This document shows positions 15,771 to 21,703 of a DNA stretch of 23,734 bases, piece by piece. Both the position numbers and the translations under genes were made by a program. The notes under the pieces were generated by a model. It searched no databases and was not told where the DNA came from. It worked only from the letters and a program-made list of their open reading frames with translations. Every line of letters begins with the position of its first letter. The first letter of the stretch is position 1. The stretch covers positions 1-23,734 of the IMG/VR virus record IMGVR_UViG_3300044970_000565, one strand, 5' to 3'. The DNA comes from a virus.

Positions 15771-17000
15771 ATGTCACTTACCAAAGTAACAAACACGATG
15801 ATTGCGGCATCTCCTATCCGCCCTCAGGATTATGGAGCCGTTGGCGATGGCGTTGCTAACGATACAACTGCTATGCAGGCTGCAATTAATGCGGCCATTG
15901 CACAGAAGACATATGTAGAATTAAACGGCGCTTTTAAATTTGGTGCTTTAACCATTAACGGCAAGTGCAGAATTACAGGCACTAATGGGCGTACATCCAT
16001 TACTGCTATTTCTGGCAACTACGATATGTTTACGATCAGTGGCAATGACGTCACGATTGAAAATCTTTACATCGATGACACCGCGAAAACTGGTGGATGG
16101 GACTTCACCATTGCTTGCGGCACATCGACGCTTGAGCGCATCCAGATATTAAACATCAATACGTTTTATAGCTTTGGTTTTGCCCGTGATACTGGAACCA
16201 CTGGTGTTCACGTTACTACTCGCGTCACAGAATGCCAAGCTCGCGGTCACCGTGGTCATGGCATTTACTTTACGCGTCCATTTGCCTTTATCTTCTTGAC
16301 GCAAAACTCGATTGATTATGTTGGCATGGGATCAGCAGCCGACTTCACAGGTTTTTATTTCAATCCAGCAGGTATCGGCGGCGGCGCTGGTGGTCTGGTT
16401 ATGGACGATTGCGACGTTCTCGGCACGATGGGCGTCTTTACCAATGCCAACCAGCGCGGCTACGATATCCGCAACACCGCAGCGGTTTGGATGAAGCAGT
16501 GCCGCGCAGATACTGTATGCGAGATCGGCTTTGTCTTTGAAGACGTCACTGGTTTGCATTTGGTCGGCACAACTGCTGGGTTGTGCGGAAGCCATGGCTA
16601 TTACCTAACCGATGTTATCAACTCTAGCTTTGTTGGCATCGAAGGCTTTGGCCGCAACTATCTGTCTGGCGCTCCTACTGGCGCAGATGGAATCCGTTTC
16701 GTATCTGGCTGCGGCGATATTGTAATTACTGGCGGCTATATGCGCGACTTCACTGGCAACGGCATCTACAAAACTGCGGCTCAGGCTGGCCCAATTAACA
16801 TTGGAACTATGCAATTGATTGCCAATACGCTGCGCGGTGCTGCATCGTCTGGCAATAGCCCAGTGTTGCTAACAGGTATTCAGTTTCGCGGTAATGTCGC
16901 TGGAAACTATAGCTTGGGTGGTAACTCTGACTATCTTCAAGCTTCGCAACTCGACGCAACCACGGTGGTCAATGTTGGCCCCGGCCCTATTACTGGATAA
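15771..17000 (+). CDS. tailspike with pectate-lyase-like beta-helix (receptor binding / depolymerase)
   Basis: A 409-residue protein starting at ATG with AGGA upstream. After a short lead MSLTKVTNTMIAASPIRPQ comes DYGAVGDGVANDTTAMQAAI (about 20-39), the N-terminus of a pectate-lyase-3 right-handed beta-helix, then repetitive strands rich in Gly, Asn, Ile and Val to about residue 380. Such spikes trimerise, bind surface polysaccharide and often cleave it; no catalytic residues could be assigned. It lacks its own tail-attachment domain, so it probably binds the preceding anchor protein. Base composition differs from its neighbours: about 57% GC for 16201-16260, with many GGC/CGC codons, a sign that the spike was exchanged between phages. 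Confidence 0.83.
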   Translation: MSLTKVTNTMIAASPIRPQDYGAVGDGVANDTTAMQAAINAAIAQKTYVELNGAFKFGALTINGKCRITGTNGRTSITAISGNYDMFTISGNDVTIENLYIDDTAKTGGWDFTIACGTSTLERIQILNINTFYSFGFARDTGTTGVHVTTRVTECQARGHRGHGIYFTRPFAFIFLTQNSIDYVGMGSAADFTGFYFNPAGIGGGAGGLVMDDCDVLGTMGVFTNANQRGYDIRNTAAVWMKQCRADTVCEIGFVFEDVTGLHLVGTTAGLCGSHGYYLTDVINSSFVGIEGFGRNYLSGAPTGADGIRFVSGCGDIVITGGYMRDFTGNGIYKTAAQAGPINIGTMQLIANTLRGAASSGNSPVLLTGIQFRGNVAGNYSLGGNSDYLQASQLDATTVVNVGPGPITG

Positions 17001-17004
17001 TCAC

Positions 17005-17187
17005 ATGGGAACTATTGACGAAACTCAAGCGCAACTCAACACGCACGAGGAAGTTTGCGCATTTCGCTATGACAGTATTTGTTCTCGATTGAAGCGTCTT
17101 GAAAGCATAGGCATTGGTGCTTGCGGAACCATTATCTTATTGCTGATCGGCATATTGCTGAACTTAGTTCAAAAGGGTGCTGCGTGA
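17005..17187 (+). CDS. small one-TM protein, XhlA-like, in lysis cassette
   Basis: A 60-residue protein; the ATG at 17005 is preferred over longer in-frame starts that lie inside the spike gene. Residues 1-36 are polar with a likely helix (EEVCAFRYDSICSRLKRLES). Residues 38-55 (GACGTIILLLIGILLNLV) form one membrane segment, followed by a short QKGAA tail. The layout resembles XhlA-type phage proteins, which sit next to holins and endolysins and assist lysis. Its stop overlaps the endolysin GTG start (GTGA). The family name is tentative; a membrane role in lysis is likely from context. It could also be the true holin or an antiholin. Confidence 0.6.
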   Translation: MGTIDETQAQLNTHEEVCAFRYDSICSRLKRLESIGIGACGTIILLLIGILLNLVQKGAA

Positions 17188-17672
17188 AATCTGTGCGCCC
17201 ACCTTGGTTAAAAGTTGCCTATAGTTTTTTGGGCTTGCGCGAGGTTGTCGGGCCTAAGCACAATAAGGTTATACTGGGCTGGCTTGAAAAACTTAAAGCT
17301 TGGTGGCGCAATGATGAAACGCCTTGGTGCGGTGTGTTTGTAGCGCACTGTATGCAGGAGGCGGGTCTTCCTTTTCCTAAATATTATATGAGAGCAAAAG
17401 CTTGGTCTGATTATGGCTCATTGTTGCGCCGTGATAGACTTGCCTCTGGAGCGATATTAGTCTTTGATCGCGCTGGCGGTGGTCACGTTGGATTCTACGT
17501 TGGCGAAGATGCTGGTCATTACTTTGTTCTTGGTGGAAACCAAGGCAACGCTGTTAGTGTGATGAAACTTGGCAAGTCTCGGCTTGTCGCATCGCGCTGG
17601 CCTTTTGGGGTGTCTGTAATTGGCAAGCCTGTATATATGGATGGCGGAATAGTTTCCGTTAATGAAGAATAA
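17184..17672 (+). CDS. endolysin, TIGR02594-type cysteine hydrolase (NlpC/P60-CHAP-like)
   Basis: A 162-residue protein starting at GTG 17184 in a GTGA overlap; an in-frame TTG-type start farther upstream would overlap the previous gene more. PPWLKVAYSFLGLREVVGP (6-24), the WCGVFVAHCMQEAGLP block (48-63) with catalytic C49, GGGHVGFYVGED (98-109) with H101, and LGGNQGNAVSV (116-126) with N119 give the Cys-His-Asn triad of papain-like peptidoglycan hydrolases. Family members serve as phage lysins in Alphaproteobacteria. No signal peptide is visible, so release would need the adjacent holin. The bond cut is unknown; amidase or endopeptidase activity are both possible. Confidence 0.85.
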   Translation: MKSVRPPWLKVAYSFLGLREVVGPKHNKVILGWLEKLKAWWRNDETPWCGVFVAHCMQEAGLPFPKYYMRAKAWSDYGSLLRRDRLASGAILVFDRAGGGHVGFYVGEDAGHYFVLGGNQGNAVSVMKLGKSRLVASRWPFGVSVIGKPVYMDGGIVSVNEE

Positions 17673-17682
17673 GGAAAGTAAT

Positions 17683-17859
17683 ATGAACCTTCTATCTTGG
17701 TTACTAAACCGTTTGAAAGAACCAAGCACCTATGCTGGCTTTGCTGGTTTGGCTTTGGCATTTGGTCTTTCTGACGCTGAATGGGCTGCTATCTCAGCAG
17801 CCATAGCTGGTATAGCTGGCGTAGCCGCTGTATTTTTAGCAGAGAAGCCAGCCGAATAA
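17683..17859 (+). CDS. holin-like membrane protein
   Basis: A 58-residue protein; the ATG at 17683 has AAGGAAAG upstream. The N-terminus MNLLSWLLNRLKEPSTYAGF is followed by two hydrophobic Ala/Gly-rich segments at about 15-30 and 34-53 (AAISAAIAGIAGVAAVFLA) and a charged KPAE end. Short proteins with the LKEPSTxAG motif and two membrane helices are common holin candidates beside endolysins in phages of Gram-negative bacteria. It would form holes in the inner membrane at the time of lysis. The stop shares TAATG with the Rz-like gene. Confidence 0.75.
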   Translation: MNLLSWLLNRLKEPSTYAGFAGLALAFGLSDAEWAAISAAIAGIAGVAAVFLAEKPAE

Positions 17860-18077
17860 TGAAGTTCCTGACGTCCTTGCTGGCTTTAATCGAGAGGTTC
17901 TTTGCCTACCTCGATAAAGCGCGTTGGAAGCAGCAAGGGCGTCGGGAAACGATCAAGGAAATGAACGATGCCATTAACAGGCAAATTGCACTTGGCGAAG
18001 CTGCCGTTGTTATTCCTGATCCTGAGCGCGACGAGCGGTTGCGTAACAGATTTGACCGAAGTCGCTCCAGCAAATAG
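17859..18077 (+). CDS. i-spanin (Rz-like)
   Basis: A 72-residue protein whose ATG overlaps the holin stop. An N-terminal hydrophobic segment (MKFLTSLLALIERFFAYL, residues 1-18) can anchor it in the inner membrane. The rest is highly charged and helical (ARWKQQGRRETIKEMNDAINRQI) and would lie in the periplasm. It is shorter than lambda Rz. The identification rests mostly on the lipoprotein gene embedded in another frame of its 3' half, the hallmark of Rz/Rz1 pairs, and on the lysis context. Together with the Rz1-like protein it would fuse inner and outer membranes at the end of lysis. Confidence 0.72.
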   Translation: MKFLTSLLALIERFFAYLDKARWKQQGRRETIKEMNDAINRQIALGEAAVVIPDPERDERLRNRFDRSRSSK

Positions 18078-18207
18078 TTATTGCACCATTGCAAAACCCA
18101 TCAGCTACGATGCAACGCAAGACACGCCTGAAACTGTGGCAGAAATAGAGCTACATAACAGCGTCTTTGTTTGCTTGTGCGAGGATGATTGTCCGAAAGG
18201 CAAGTAA
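17968..18207 (+). CDS. o-spanin (Rz1-like lipoprotein), overlapping Rz-like gene
   Basis: A 79-residue protein read in a different frame from the Rz-like gene, overlapping its last 110 bp and extending beyond it. It begins MPLTGKLHLAKLPLLFLIL, a basic and then hydrophobic signal sequence, with ATSGC giving a lipobox and lipidated Cys25 (the -3 residue is Thr, weaker than Leu). The mature part (AKPISYDATQDTPETVAEIELHN) follows the Rz1-like pattern of a Thr-rich segment leading to IxxHN. Three further Cys lie near the C-terminus (CLCEDDC). It would sit in the outer membrane and bind the i-spanin. Its stop is directly followed by the next ATG. Confidence 0.75.
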   Translation: MPLTGKLHLAKLPLLFLILSATSGCVTDLTEVAPANSYCTIAKPISYDATQDTPETVAEIELHNSVFVCLCEDDCPKGK

Positions 18208-19386
18208 ATGCCGCCGACCATAACCATCGACGAAGAGTTATATAAATACTGCACCCCTCGGCAGAAGCAGGTTCTTGAAGCTATAGAACGCCTTGGCAGT
18301 GCTAGAGCCGCATCCGCTGAATTAGGAATGAACATAGGCGGTGCAAGCGAAACTTATATTGCCGTAAAACGTAAGGCTGCAAAGTTTGGTTATGCGCCAG
18401 AGCATGACTTCACTCGCCCTGTGCCTGATGGCTTTATCGCCAAGGGCATAAGCACCTATTACAATGCTGAAGGCAAACCATCTGGGCAATGGGTAAAAGC
18501 ATCACTCAGCCATGAAGCCCTTGTAGACGCCATGAGAGAGGCAATCGAAGGCTTCAAGGGTGATATAGACCAAGCAAGCCCTATCGTTGCTCCTGTGGCT
18601 TCTGACGAGCATCTATGCAATCTCTACACGTTTACCGATTACCACCTTGGAATGCTGGCATGGCATAAAGAAGGCGGGAGCGATTGGAACATCTCTATAG
18701 CGGAGCGCACTATCATTGCTGCGCTGCAACAGATGATCGAGCAAAGCCCTAAAGCGCATACGGCAATCATCAACATCCAGGGCGACTTCCTGCATACAGA
18801 TGGCAAGACGCCAGTGACGCCAGCATCAAAACACGTTCTGGATGCTGACAGCCGATTCCCTAATATACGCAAGTCCGCAATCCGCGTCATTCGATCAATG
18901 GTAAATATGTCGTTGAGTCGCCATCAAGAGGTGCATCTAATTATAGCTGAAGGCAATCACGACGAAGAAACAAGCGGCTGGCTGGCTGACTTGTTCTCTG
19001 TTCATTACGAAGAAGAGCCTCGCGTCACTGTCAATGATAGCGTCCTGCCATTCTATGTCTTTGAATGGGGCAATACTATGCTGGGCATCCATCACGGGCA
19101 TAAGGTAAAGAACGAGAGCCTACCGCTTTTGTTTGCAGCCCAGTTCCCGCAGGAATGGGGCAGGACTAATCGTCGTGAGATTCACTGCGGCCACCGCCAT
19201 CACCGCGATGAGAAAGAGTATAATGGTGTCACAGTCGTTCAGCACCCAACCTTAGCGGCGCGTGATGCTTATGCTGCGCGTGGTGGCTGGATTGCTGATC
19301 GAGCGGCTTGGGCTATCACATATCATAAGAAATATGGAGCTGTTGGTCGCGTTATGATAACGACTGAGATGCTTGAACCAGACTAG
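18208..19386 (+). CDS. calcineurin-like metallophosphoesterase with N-terminal HTH region
   Basis: A 392-residue protein. Residues 15-65 (TPRQKQVLEAIERLGSARAA ... ETYIAVKRKAAKFGY) look like a helix-turn-helix that binds DNA. All metallophosphoesterase motifs are present: D144-Y-H146 (TDYHLG), G192-D193, G249-N250-H251-D252 (GNHDEE), H295/H296-G-H298, and G328-H329-R-H331. These bind two metal ions and hydrolyse phosphomonoesters or diesters; the substrate is unknown. DNA end-processing or a nuclease role is plausible with the HTH. Related HTH-phosphoesterase proteins occur in other environmental podoviruses. It is the last rightward gene, starts directly after the Rz1 stop, and ends 2 bp from the first convergent gene. 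Confidence 0.85.
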   Translation: MPPTITIDEELYKYCTPRQKQVLEAIERLGSARAASAELGMNIGGASETYIAVKRKAAKFGYAPEHDFTRPVPDGFIAKGISTYYNAEGKPSGQWVKASLSHEALVDAMREAIEGFKGDIDQASPIVAPVASDEHLCNLYTFTDYHLGMLAWHKEGGSDWNISIAERTIIAALQQMIEQSPKAHTAIINIQGDFLHTDGKTPVTPASKHVLDADSRFPNIRKSAIRVIRSMVNMSLSRHQEVHLIIAEGNHDEETSGWLADLFSVHYEEEPRVTVNDSVLPFYVFEWGNTMLGIHHGHKVKNESLPLLFAAQFPQEWGRTNRREIHCGHRHHRDEKEYNGVTVVQHPTLAARDAYAARGGWIADRAAWAITYHKKYGAVGRVMITTEMLEPD

Positions 19387-19388
19387 AT

Positions 19389-19583
19389 TTACTCAACGAA
19401 GCGCAAACCAAATGTCCGCAAGGTATCTTGCCCGTGCTCAAAATCCTTTTTTTCATACAATGGGCCACCACAACATTCTGGATCACTACATGAATTGTCG
19501 CCCAAATAGCCAAGCATATCAATGCAAGCATTATAAAGCGCATATAATTGATCAATATTAATATTCCGCCATTCGTCTGTCAT
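19389..19583 (-). CDS. small protein of unknown function, Cys-containing
   Basis: A 64-residue protein with GGAGGG upstream of its ATG, and an ATGA overlap with the preceding small gene. It is acidic, begins MTDEWRNINIDQLYALYNAC, and has a Cys cluster SCSDPECCGG (C32, C37, C38, plus C20) that might bind a metal; this is speculation. I do not recognise a family. It is the last gene of the leftward arm and its TAA lies 2 bp from the stop of the phosphoesterase on the other strand. Confidence 0.6.
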   Translation of the reverse strand: MTDEWRNINIDQLYALYNACIDMLGYLGDNSCSDPECCGGPLYEKKDFEHGQDTLRTFGLRFVE

Positions 19584-19750
19584 TCATTTTCCCTCCATAA
19601 CTTCCAACGCCCGTTGACCTTTCTCTCGATTGTCACGGGGCCATCTTGTGCATACACCAAGGCATAGTGTATTATTTCAACATCACCCTTGGGGCCTTCT
19701 GCCCATGCAACAGGTTGCCCGTCTTGAATTAGGCGATAGCTCTCTGTCAT
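19580..19750 (-). CDS. small protein of unknown function (56 aa)
   Basis: Found by reading the minus strand. The ATG at 19750 follows GAGAAGAAG, 56 codons are open, and the TGA overlaps the next ATG (ATGA). The protein begins MTESYRLIQDGQPVAWAEG and ends in KVNGRWKLWRENE. The repeated short hydrophobic and Trp-containing strands suggest a small beta-rich fold. No family is recognised. Coupled overlaps on both sides make it a genuine gene. Confidence 0.62.
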   Translation of the reverse strand: MTESYRLIQDGQPVAWAEGPKGDVEIIHYALVYAQDGPVTIERKVNGRWKLWRENE

Positions 19751-19884
19751 TGCTTCTTCTCTCGTATATAAAACCAGTCAGCCCATGAAATGCGGCCAGT
19801 CCTGCTTCCCGAAAAATAGAAGCAACTTCTGCCCTTGCGTTTGTCGGCCATCTCAATGCGCTTAGTTTGGATCGGGTTGGTCAT
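19747..19884 (-). CDS. small basic protein of unknown function (45 aa)
   Basis: Found by reading the minus strand. The ATG at 19884 follows GGGAGAAGGGG, and the TGA overlaps the next gene's ATG (ATGA). The product is basic, with TKRIEMADKRKGRSCFYFSG near the N-terminus and SWADWFYIREKKQ at the end. The charge suggests nucleic-acid or acidic-partner binding, but nothing further can be said. Start and stop couplings on both sides support it. Confidence 0.6.
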   Translation of the reverse strand: MTNPIQTKRIEMADKRKGRSCFYFSGSRTGRISWADWFYIREKKQ

Positions 19885-20339
19885 TGCCCCTTCTCCCGTA
19901 TCTCCAGCCCACGCGCTTCCAGTTTGGCGCGAAGATACCTAGCATCGTGCTGGCCTTGCTCTTGGTCGTGGCTTAATTCCATGTCCAAAAGAACCTCTAC
20001 CAGCGGGTCAGGCTTGGCGAGGATAAGGCTCTTTAGTTTTACCCATTTGTCAATACCGCCATTTTTCCCAGAGGTGTTGACGTATGCCTCCACAATATCG
20101 CTCACCTCTTGTCGGAAGTCGTGCAGCTTCTGCTCGATGCTTTCGCAGTTGGGGCAGTGTTGGGTTTTAATCATTGCCTGCCCCTCAAGCCCACGCCGGA
20201 TGCCTTGCTCAACGAGGCGCATCCAGACTGTGTGATCGTAATAACCAACTAGGTAACGCGTCCCGTCATCGTTGTCCTGCTTCTGTGCTTGCGCGGCACA
20301 GATTTCCCGTGCGGCCAGTGTGATTTGTTCGTCAGTCAT
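19881..20339 (-). CDS. mosaic phage protein of unknown function (152 aa)
   Basis: A 152-residue protein. It appears built from pieces that I associate with separate small proteins in alphaproteobacterial phages: an N-terminal MTDEQITLAAREICA region with GIRRGLEG; a middle CPNCESIEQKLHDFRQEVSD segment running to LAKPDPLVEVL; and a C-terminal LRAKLEARGLEIREKGQ. One CPNC pair could hold a metal with help from other residues. It overlaps its downstream neighbour (ATGA) and the upstream gene by 8 bp. Function is unknown. It is the longest of the small-gene chain. Confidence 0.75.
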   Translation of the reverse strand: MTDEQITLAAREICAAQAQKQDNDDGTRYLVGYYDHTVWMRLVEQGIRRGLEGQAMIKTQHCPNCESIEQKLHDFRQEVSDIVEAYVNTSGKNGGIDKWVKLKSLILAKPDPLVEVLLDMELSHDQEQGQHDARYLRAKLEARGLEIREKGQ

Positions 20340-20520
20340 CTGCTAACACCTCTGGGGCTGGCTGCAAACCTTCCATAAATTTTGCCCAAACTGCTAATGC
20401 ACCCACCATAAATGGGCCATCGTCTTGTTCACCACTTTTGATTTGCCGGATAAACTCTGGATTGCCATGCGTTTTCTCTACATGATCAGCAACCACTCCT
20501 CTAAGTTCTGTCAATGTCAT
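20332..20520 (-). CDS. small acidic protein of unknown function (62 aa)
   Basis: A 62-residue protein with GGGAGAGG upstream of its ATG. It begins MTLTELRGVVADHVEKTHGN and contains a likely amphipathic helix (FMVGALAVWAKFMEGLQPAPEVL). It overlaps the next gene by 8 bp. No family is recognised; expression with the rest of the leftward chain is implied by spacing. Confidence 0.62.
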   Translation of the reverse strand: MTLTELRGVVADHVEKTHGNPEFIRQIKSGEQDDGPFMVGALAVWAKFMEGLQPAPEVLADD

Positions 20521-20538
20521 TTGCCTCTCCCATTAATA

Positions 20539-20670
20539 TTAAGTGCGCCTAGCCATTAAACGCCCAACCAAAATAACGTCTTTCCCCAGATCTTCTGGAG
20601 GATACCCTGCCTTCAACATGGCGACAATCGCTTCTAATGCTTCGGCGGCGGCTTCTGCGTGGTCTGTCAT
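20539..20670 (-). CDS. small protein of unknown function (43 aa)
   Basis: Found by reading the minus strand: ATG at 20670, TAA at 20539-20541. The N-terminal half is Ala/Glu-rich and helical (MTDHAEAAAEALEAIVAMLK), and the C-terminal half is GYPPEDLGKDVILVGRLMARRT. The start lies 4 bp after the previous stop, with a modest GGGA upstream. It is a plausible gene from spacing and codon sense, but the evidence is weaker than for its overlapping neighbours. Confidence 0.5.
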   Translation of the reverse strand: MTDHAEAAAEALEAIVAMLKAGYPPEDLGKDVILVGRLMARRT

Positions 20671-20674
20671 AATA

Positions 20675-20881
20675 TCATTCCCAATGTTCATTTCTTTCTA
20701 TGGCATCAGCCGCCATCTCCAAAGCTTCGGTCATCCAGTATACGGCGACATAATCATATTCTGCACCTTTAGAATAAATGCCTTTGCCAAAGATCTTGTC
20801 TGAACTGCTGCGCAAAAATGTTAATATACGCTGCTGTTCTTCTAAACTATCTTGGCAAAACTCCGTATCTGGTATTGGCAT
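20675..20881 (-). CDS. small protein of unknown function (68 aa)
   Basis: A 68-residue acidic protein with AAGGAAGAAG before its ATG. It reads MPIPDTEFCQDSLEEQQRIL followed by a helical stretch ending TEALEMAADAIERNEHWE. No family is recognised. Its first 35 bp overlap the end of the upstream gene in another frame. Confidence 0.65.
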   Translation of the reverse strand: MPIPDTEFCQDSLEEQQRILTFLRSSSDKIFGKGIYSKGAEYDYVAVYWMTEALEMAADAIERNEHWE

Positions 20882-21014
20882 CAGCTTCTTCCTTTTTGCT
20901 TTCTGCCCATGTCATACCATTGGCTCGACGTAGCGGCCATGCACTATCCGAACTGGTGCGGCGATTTGGATTTGGTCGATGAGCCAAGATAAACTTAATG
21001 TCATGCTTGCTCAT
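20847..21014 (-). CDS. small basic protein of unknown function (55 aa)
   Basis: The start at 21014 (MSKHDIKFILAHRPNPNRRT) is chosen because CTGGAG lies 6 nt upstream and the ATG overlaps the upstream TGA (ATGA); an in-frame start 15 bp earlier would overlap more. The protein is rich in Arg, Asn and Ser and probably unstructured. Its 3' end overlaps the next gene by 35 bp, unusual in this otherwise 4-8 bp overlap chain, so its true existence is less certain. Confidence 0.5.
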   Translation of the reverse strand: MSKHDIKFILAHRPNPNRRTSSDSAWPLRRANGMTWAESKKEEADANTRYGVLPR

Positions 21015-21244
21015 GTCATTCTCCAGCAACGAACCTCTTGGGTTTTGCGGTCAATCCGCACAGTAAAAGTGCCACCATATTTTCTGGAATATGCACCAGC
21101 GGCGCTTCTCAGAAGTTTGGAATCTTCAATTTCAACCACAAAACTATCCCCTACTTCCATTTCTGGAAAAGGATATACACGTGGACGTCCTTTATTTGGG
21201 CTTGCCTTTGGCATTGGTACGTTTTTTTCTATTTCGAAAGTCAT
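21011..21244 (-). CDS. small conserved phage protein, possibly DUF7303-like
   Basis: A 77-residue protein with GGAG upstream of its ATG. It starts MTFEIEKNVPMPKASPNKGR, then YPFPEMEVGDSFVV (about 24-37), an RSAAGAYSRKYGGTFTVR segment (about 46-63), and QEVRCWRM at the end. The YPF-xMxVGDSF and AAxxYxxKxGxxFTVR pattern recurs in small proteins of many environmental and alphaproteobacterial phages (I associate it with DUF7303, from memory). The role is unknown; a compact nucleic-acid-binding fold is conceivable. It is the first gene after the hairpin behind ssb. Confidence 0.7.
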   Translation of the reverse strand: MTFEIEKNVPMPKASPNKGRPRVYPFPEMEVGDSFVVEIEDSKLLRSAAGAYSRKYGGTFTVRIDRKTQEVRCWRMT

Positions 21245-21255
21245 TGTATTCTCCA

Positions 21256-21282
21256 GTAAAAGGGCGGGGCAATAACCCCGCC
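21256..21282 (-). terminator. hairpin terminator/attenuator after ssb
   Basis: On the minus strand GGCGGGG, loop TTATTG and CCCCGCC form a perfect 7-bp GC stem (21263-21282), followed by CTTTTA, a short U-tract. It lies 7 bp after the ssb stop and just before the next gene's ribosome binding site. It would fully or partly end the recombination-gene transcript and lower expression of the small-gene chain. Confidence 0.6.
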
Positions 21283-21289
21283 TGCTAGA

Positions 21290-21703
21290 TTAAAAAGGAA
21301 CTACGTCGTCGAGGTCATCCGAGTTATTAGTAGGATCATCAGCGACAAATGGAGATGATGCAGAAGGCTTACTATCGCCGCGCTCTCCCATTAAAATCAT
21401 CTTGCCATCAAAGCGGCCAACAACAACTTCAATAGCTGTCTTTGCAGTGCCATCTTTGCCTTGATACTCGCGGACATTTAGTTCGCCCTCGATGTACACC
21501 TTGCTGCCACGGGTTAAATATTCCTGTGCAAGCTGGGCTTTCTTACTGTCAAAGACAGTGATGTCCCACCACTGCGTGAACTTTTCACCCTTTACCACCT
21601 TGTTTGTGGCAAGCGAAAAACGGGCGAAGATATCGCCATTATTCGTCTGACGGATCTCAGGGTCACGACCCACGTTACCAATCAACATTACCTTAGATAG
21701 CAT
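21290..21703 (-). CDS. ssb: single-stranded DNA-binding protein
   Basis: A 137-residue protein with AAGGAG 8 nt before its ATG. It has a bacterial-type OB fold: MLSKVMLIGNVGRDPEIRQT at the start, FARFSLATNK (26-35), WWDITVFDSKKAQLAQEYL (45-63), GSKVYIEGELNVREYQGKDG (66-85), and AIEVVVG near 90-96. A disordered Ser/Asp-rich tail ends in the acidic tip DDLDDVVPF, which in bacterial SSB recruits repair and replication partners. It protects single-stranded DNA during replication and would work with ERF and the exonuclease. Its start lies within the 3' end of the ERF gene (11-bp overlap). Confidence 0.95.
   Translation of the reverse strand: MLSKVMLIGNVGRDPEIRQTNNGDIFARFSLATNKVVKGEKFTQWWDITVFDSKKAQLAQEYLTRGSKVYIEGELNVREYQGKDGTAKTAIEVVVGRFDGKMILMGERGDSKPSASSPFVADDPTNNSDDLDDVVPF

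Noticed and set aside
15742-15771. Possible frameshift splitting one tailspike gene into two
   Set aside because: The second gene has its own AGGA ribosome binding site and ATG, and both proteins contain the same beta-helix start motif, so they are not two halves of one sequence.
14693-17000. Diversity-generating retroelement as in phage BPP-1, whose capsid genes these resemble
   Set aside because: No reverse transcriptase gene and no template/variable repeat pair were seen near the tail genes in this window.
19418-19453. Intrinsic terminator formed by GCAAG-GTAT-CTTGC and a run of seven T
   Set aside because: The stem is only 5 bp and the T-run begins 15 nt after it, too far for a classical terminator. 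It lies inside the 64-aa minus-strand gene.
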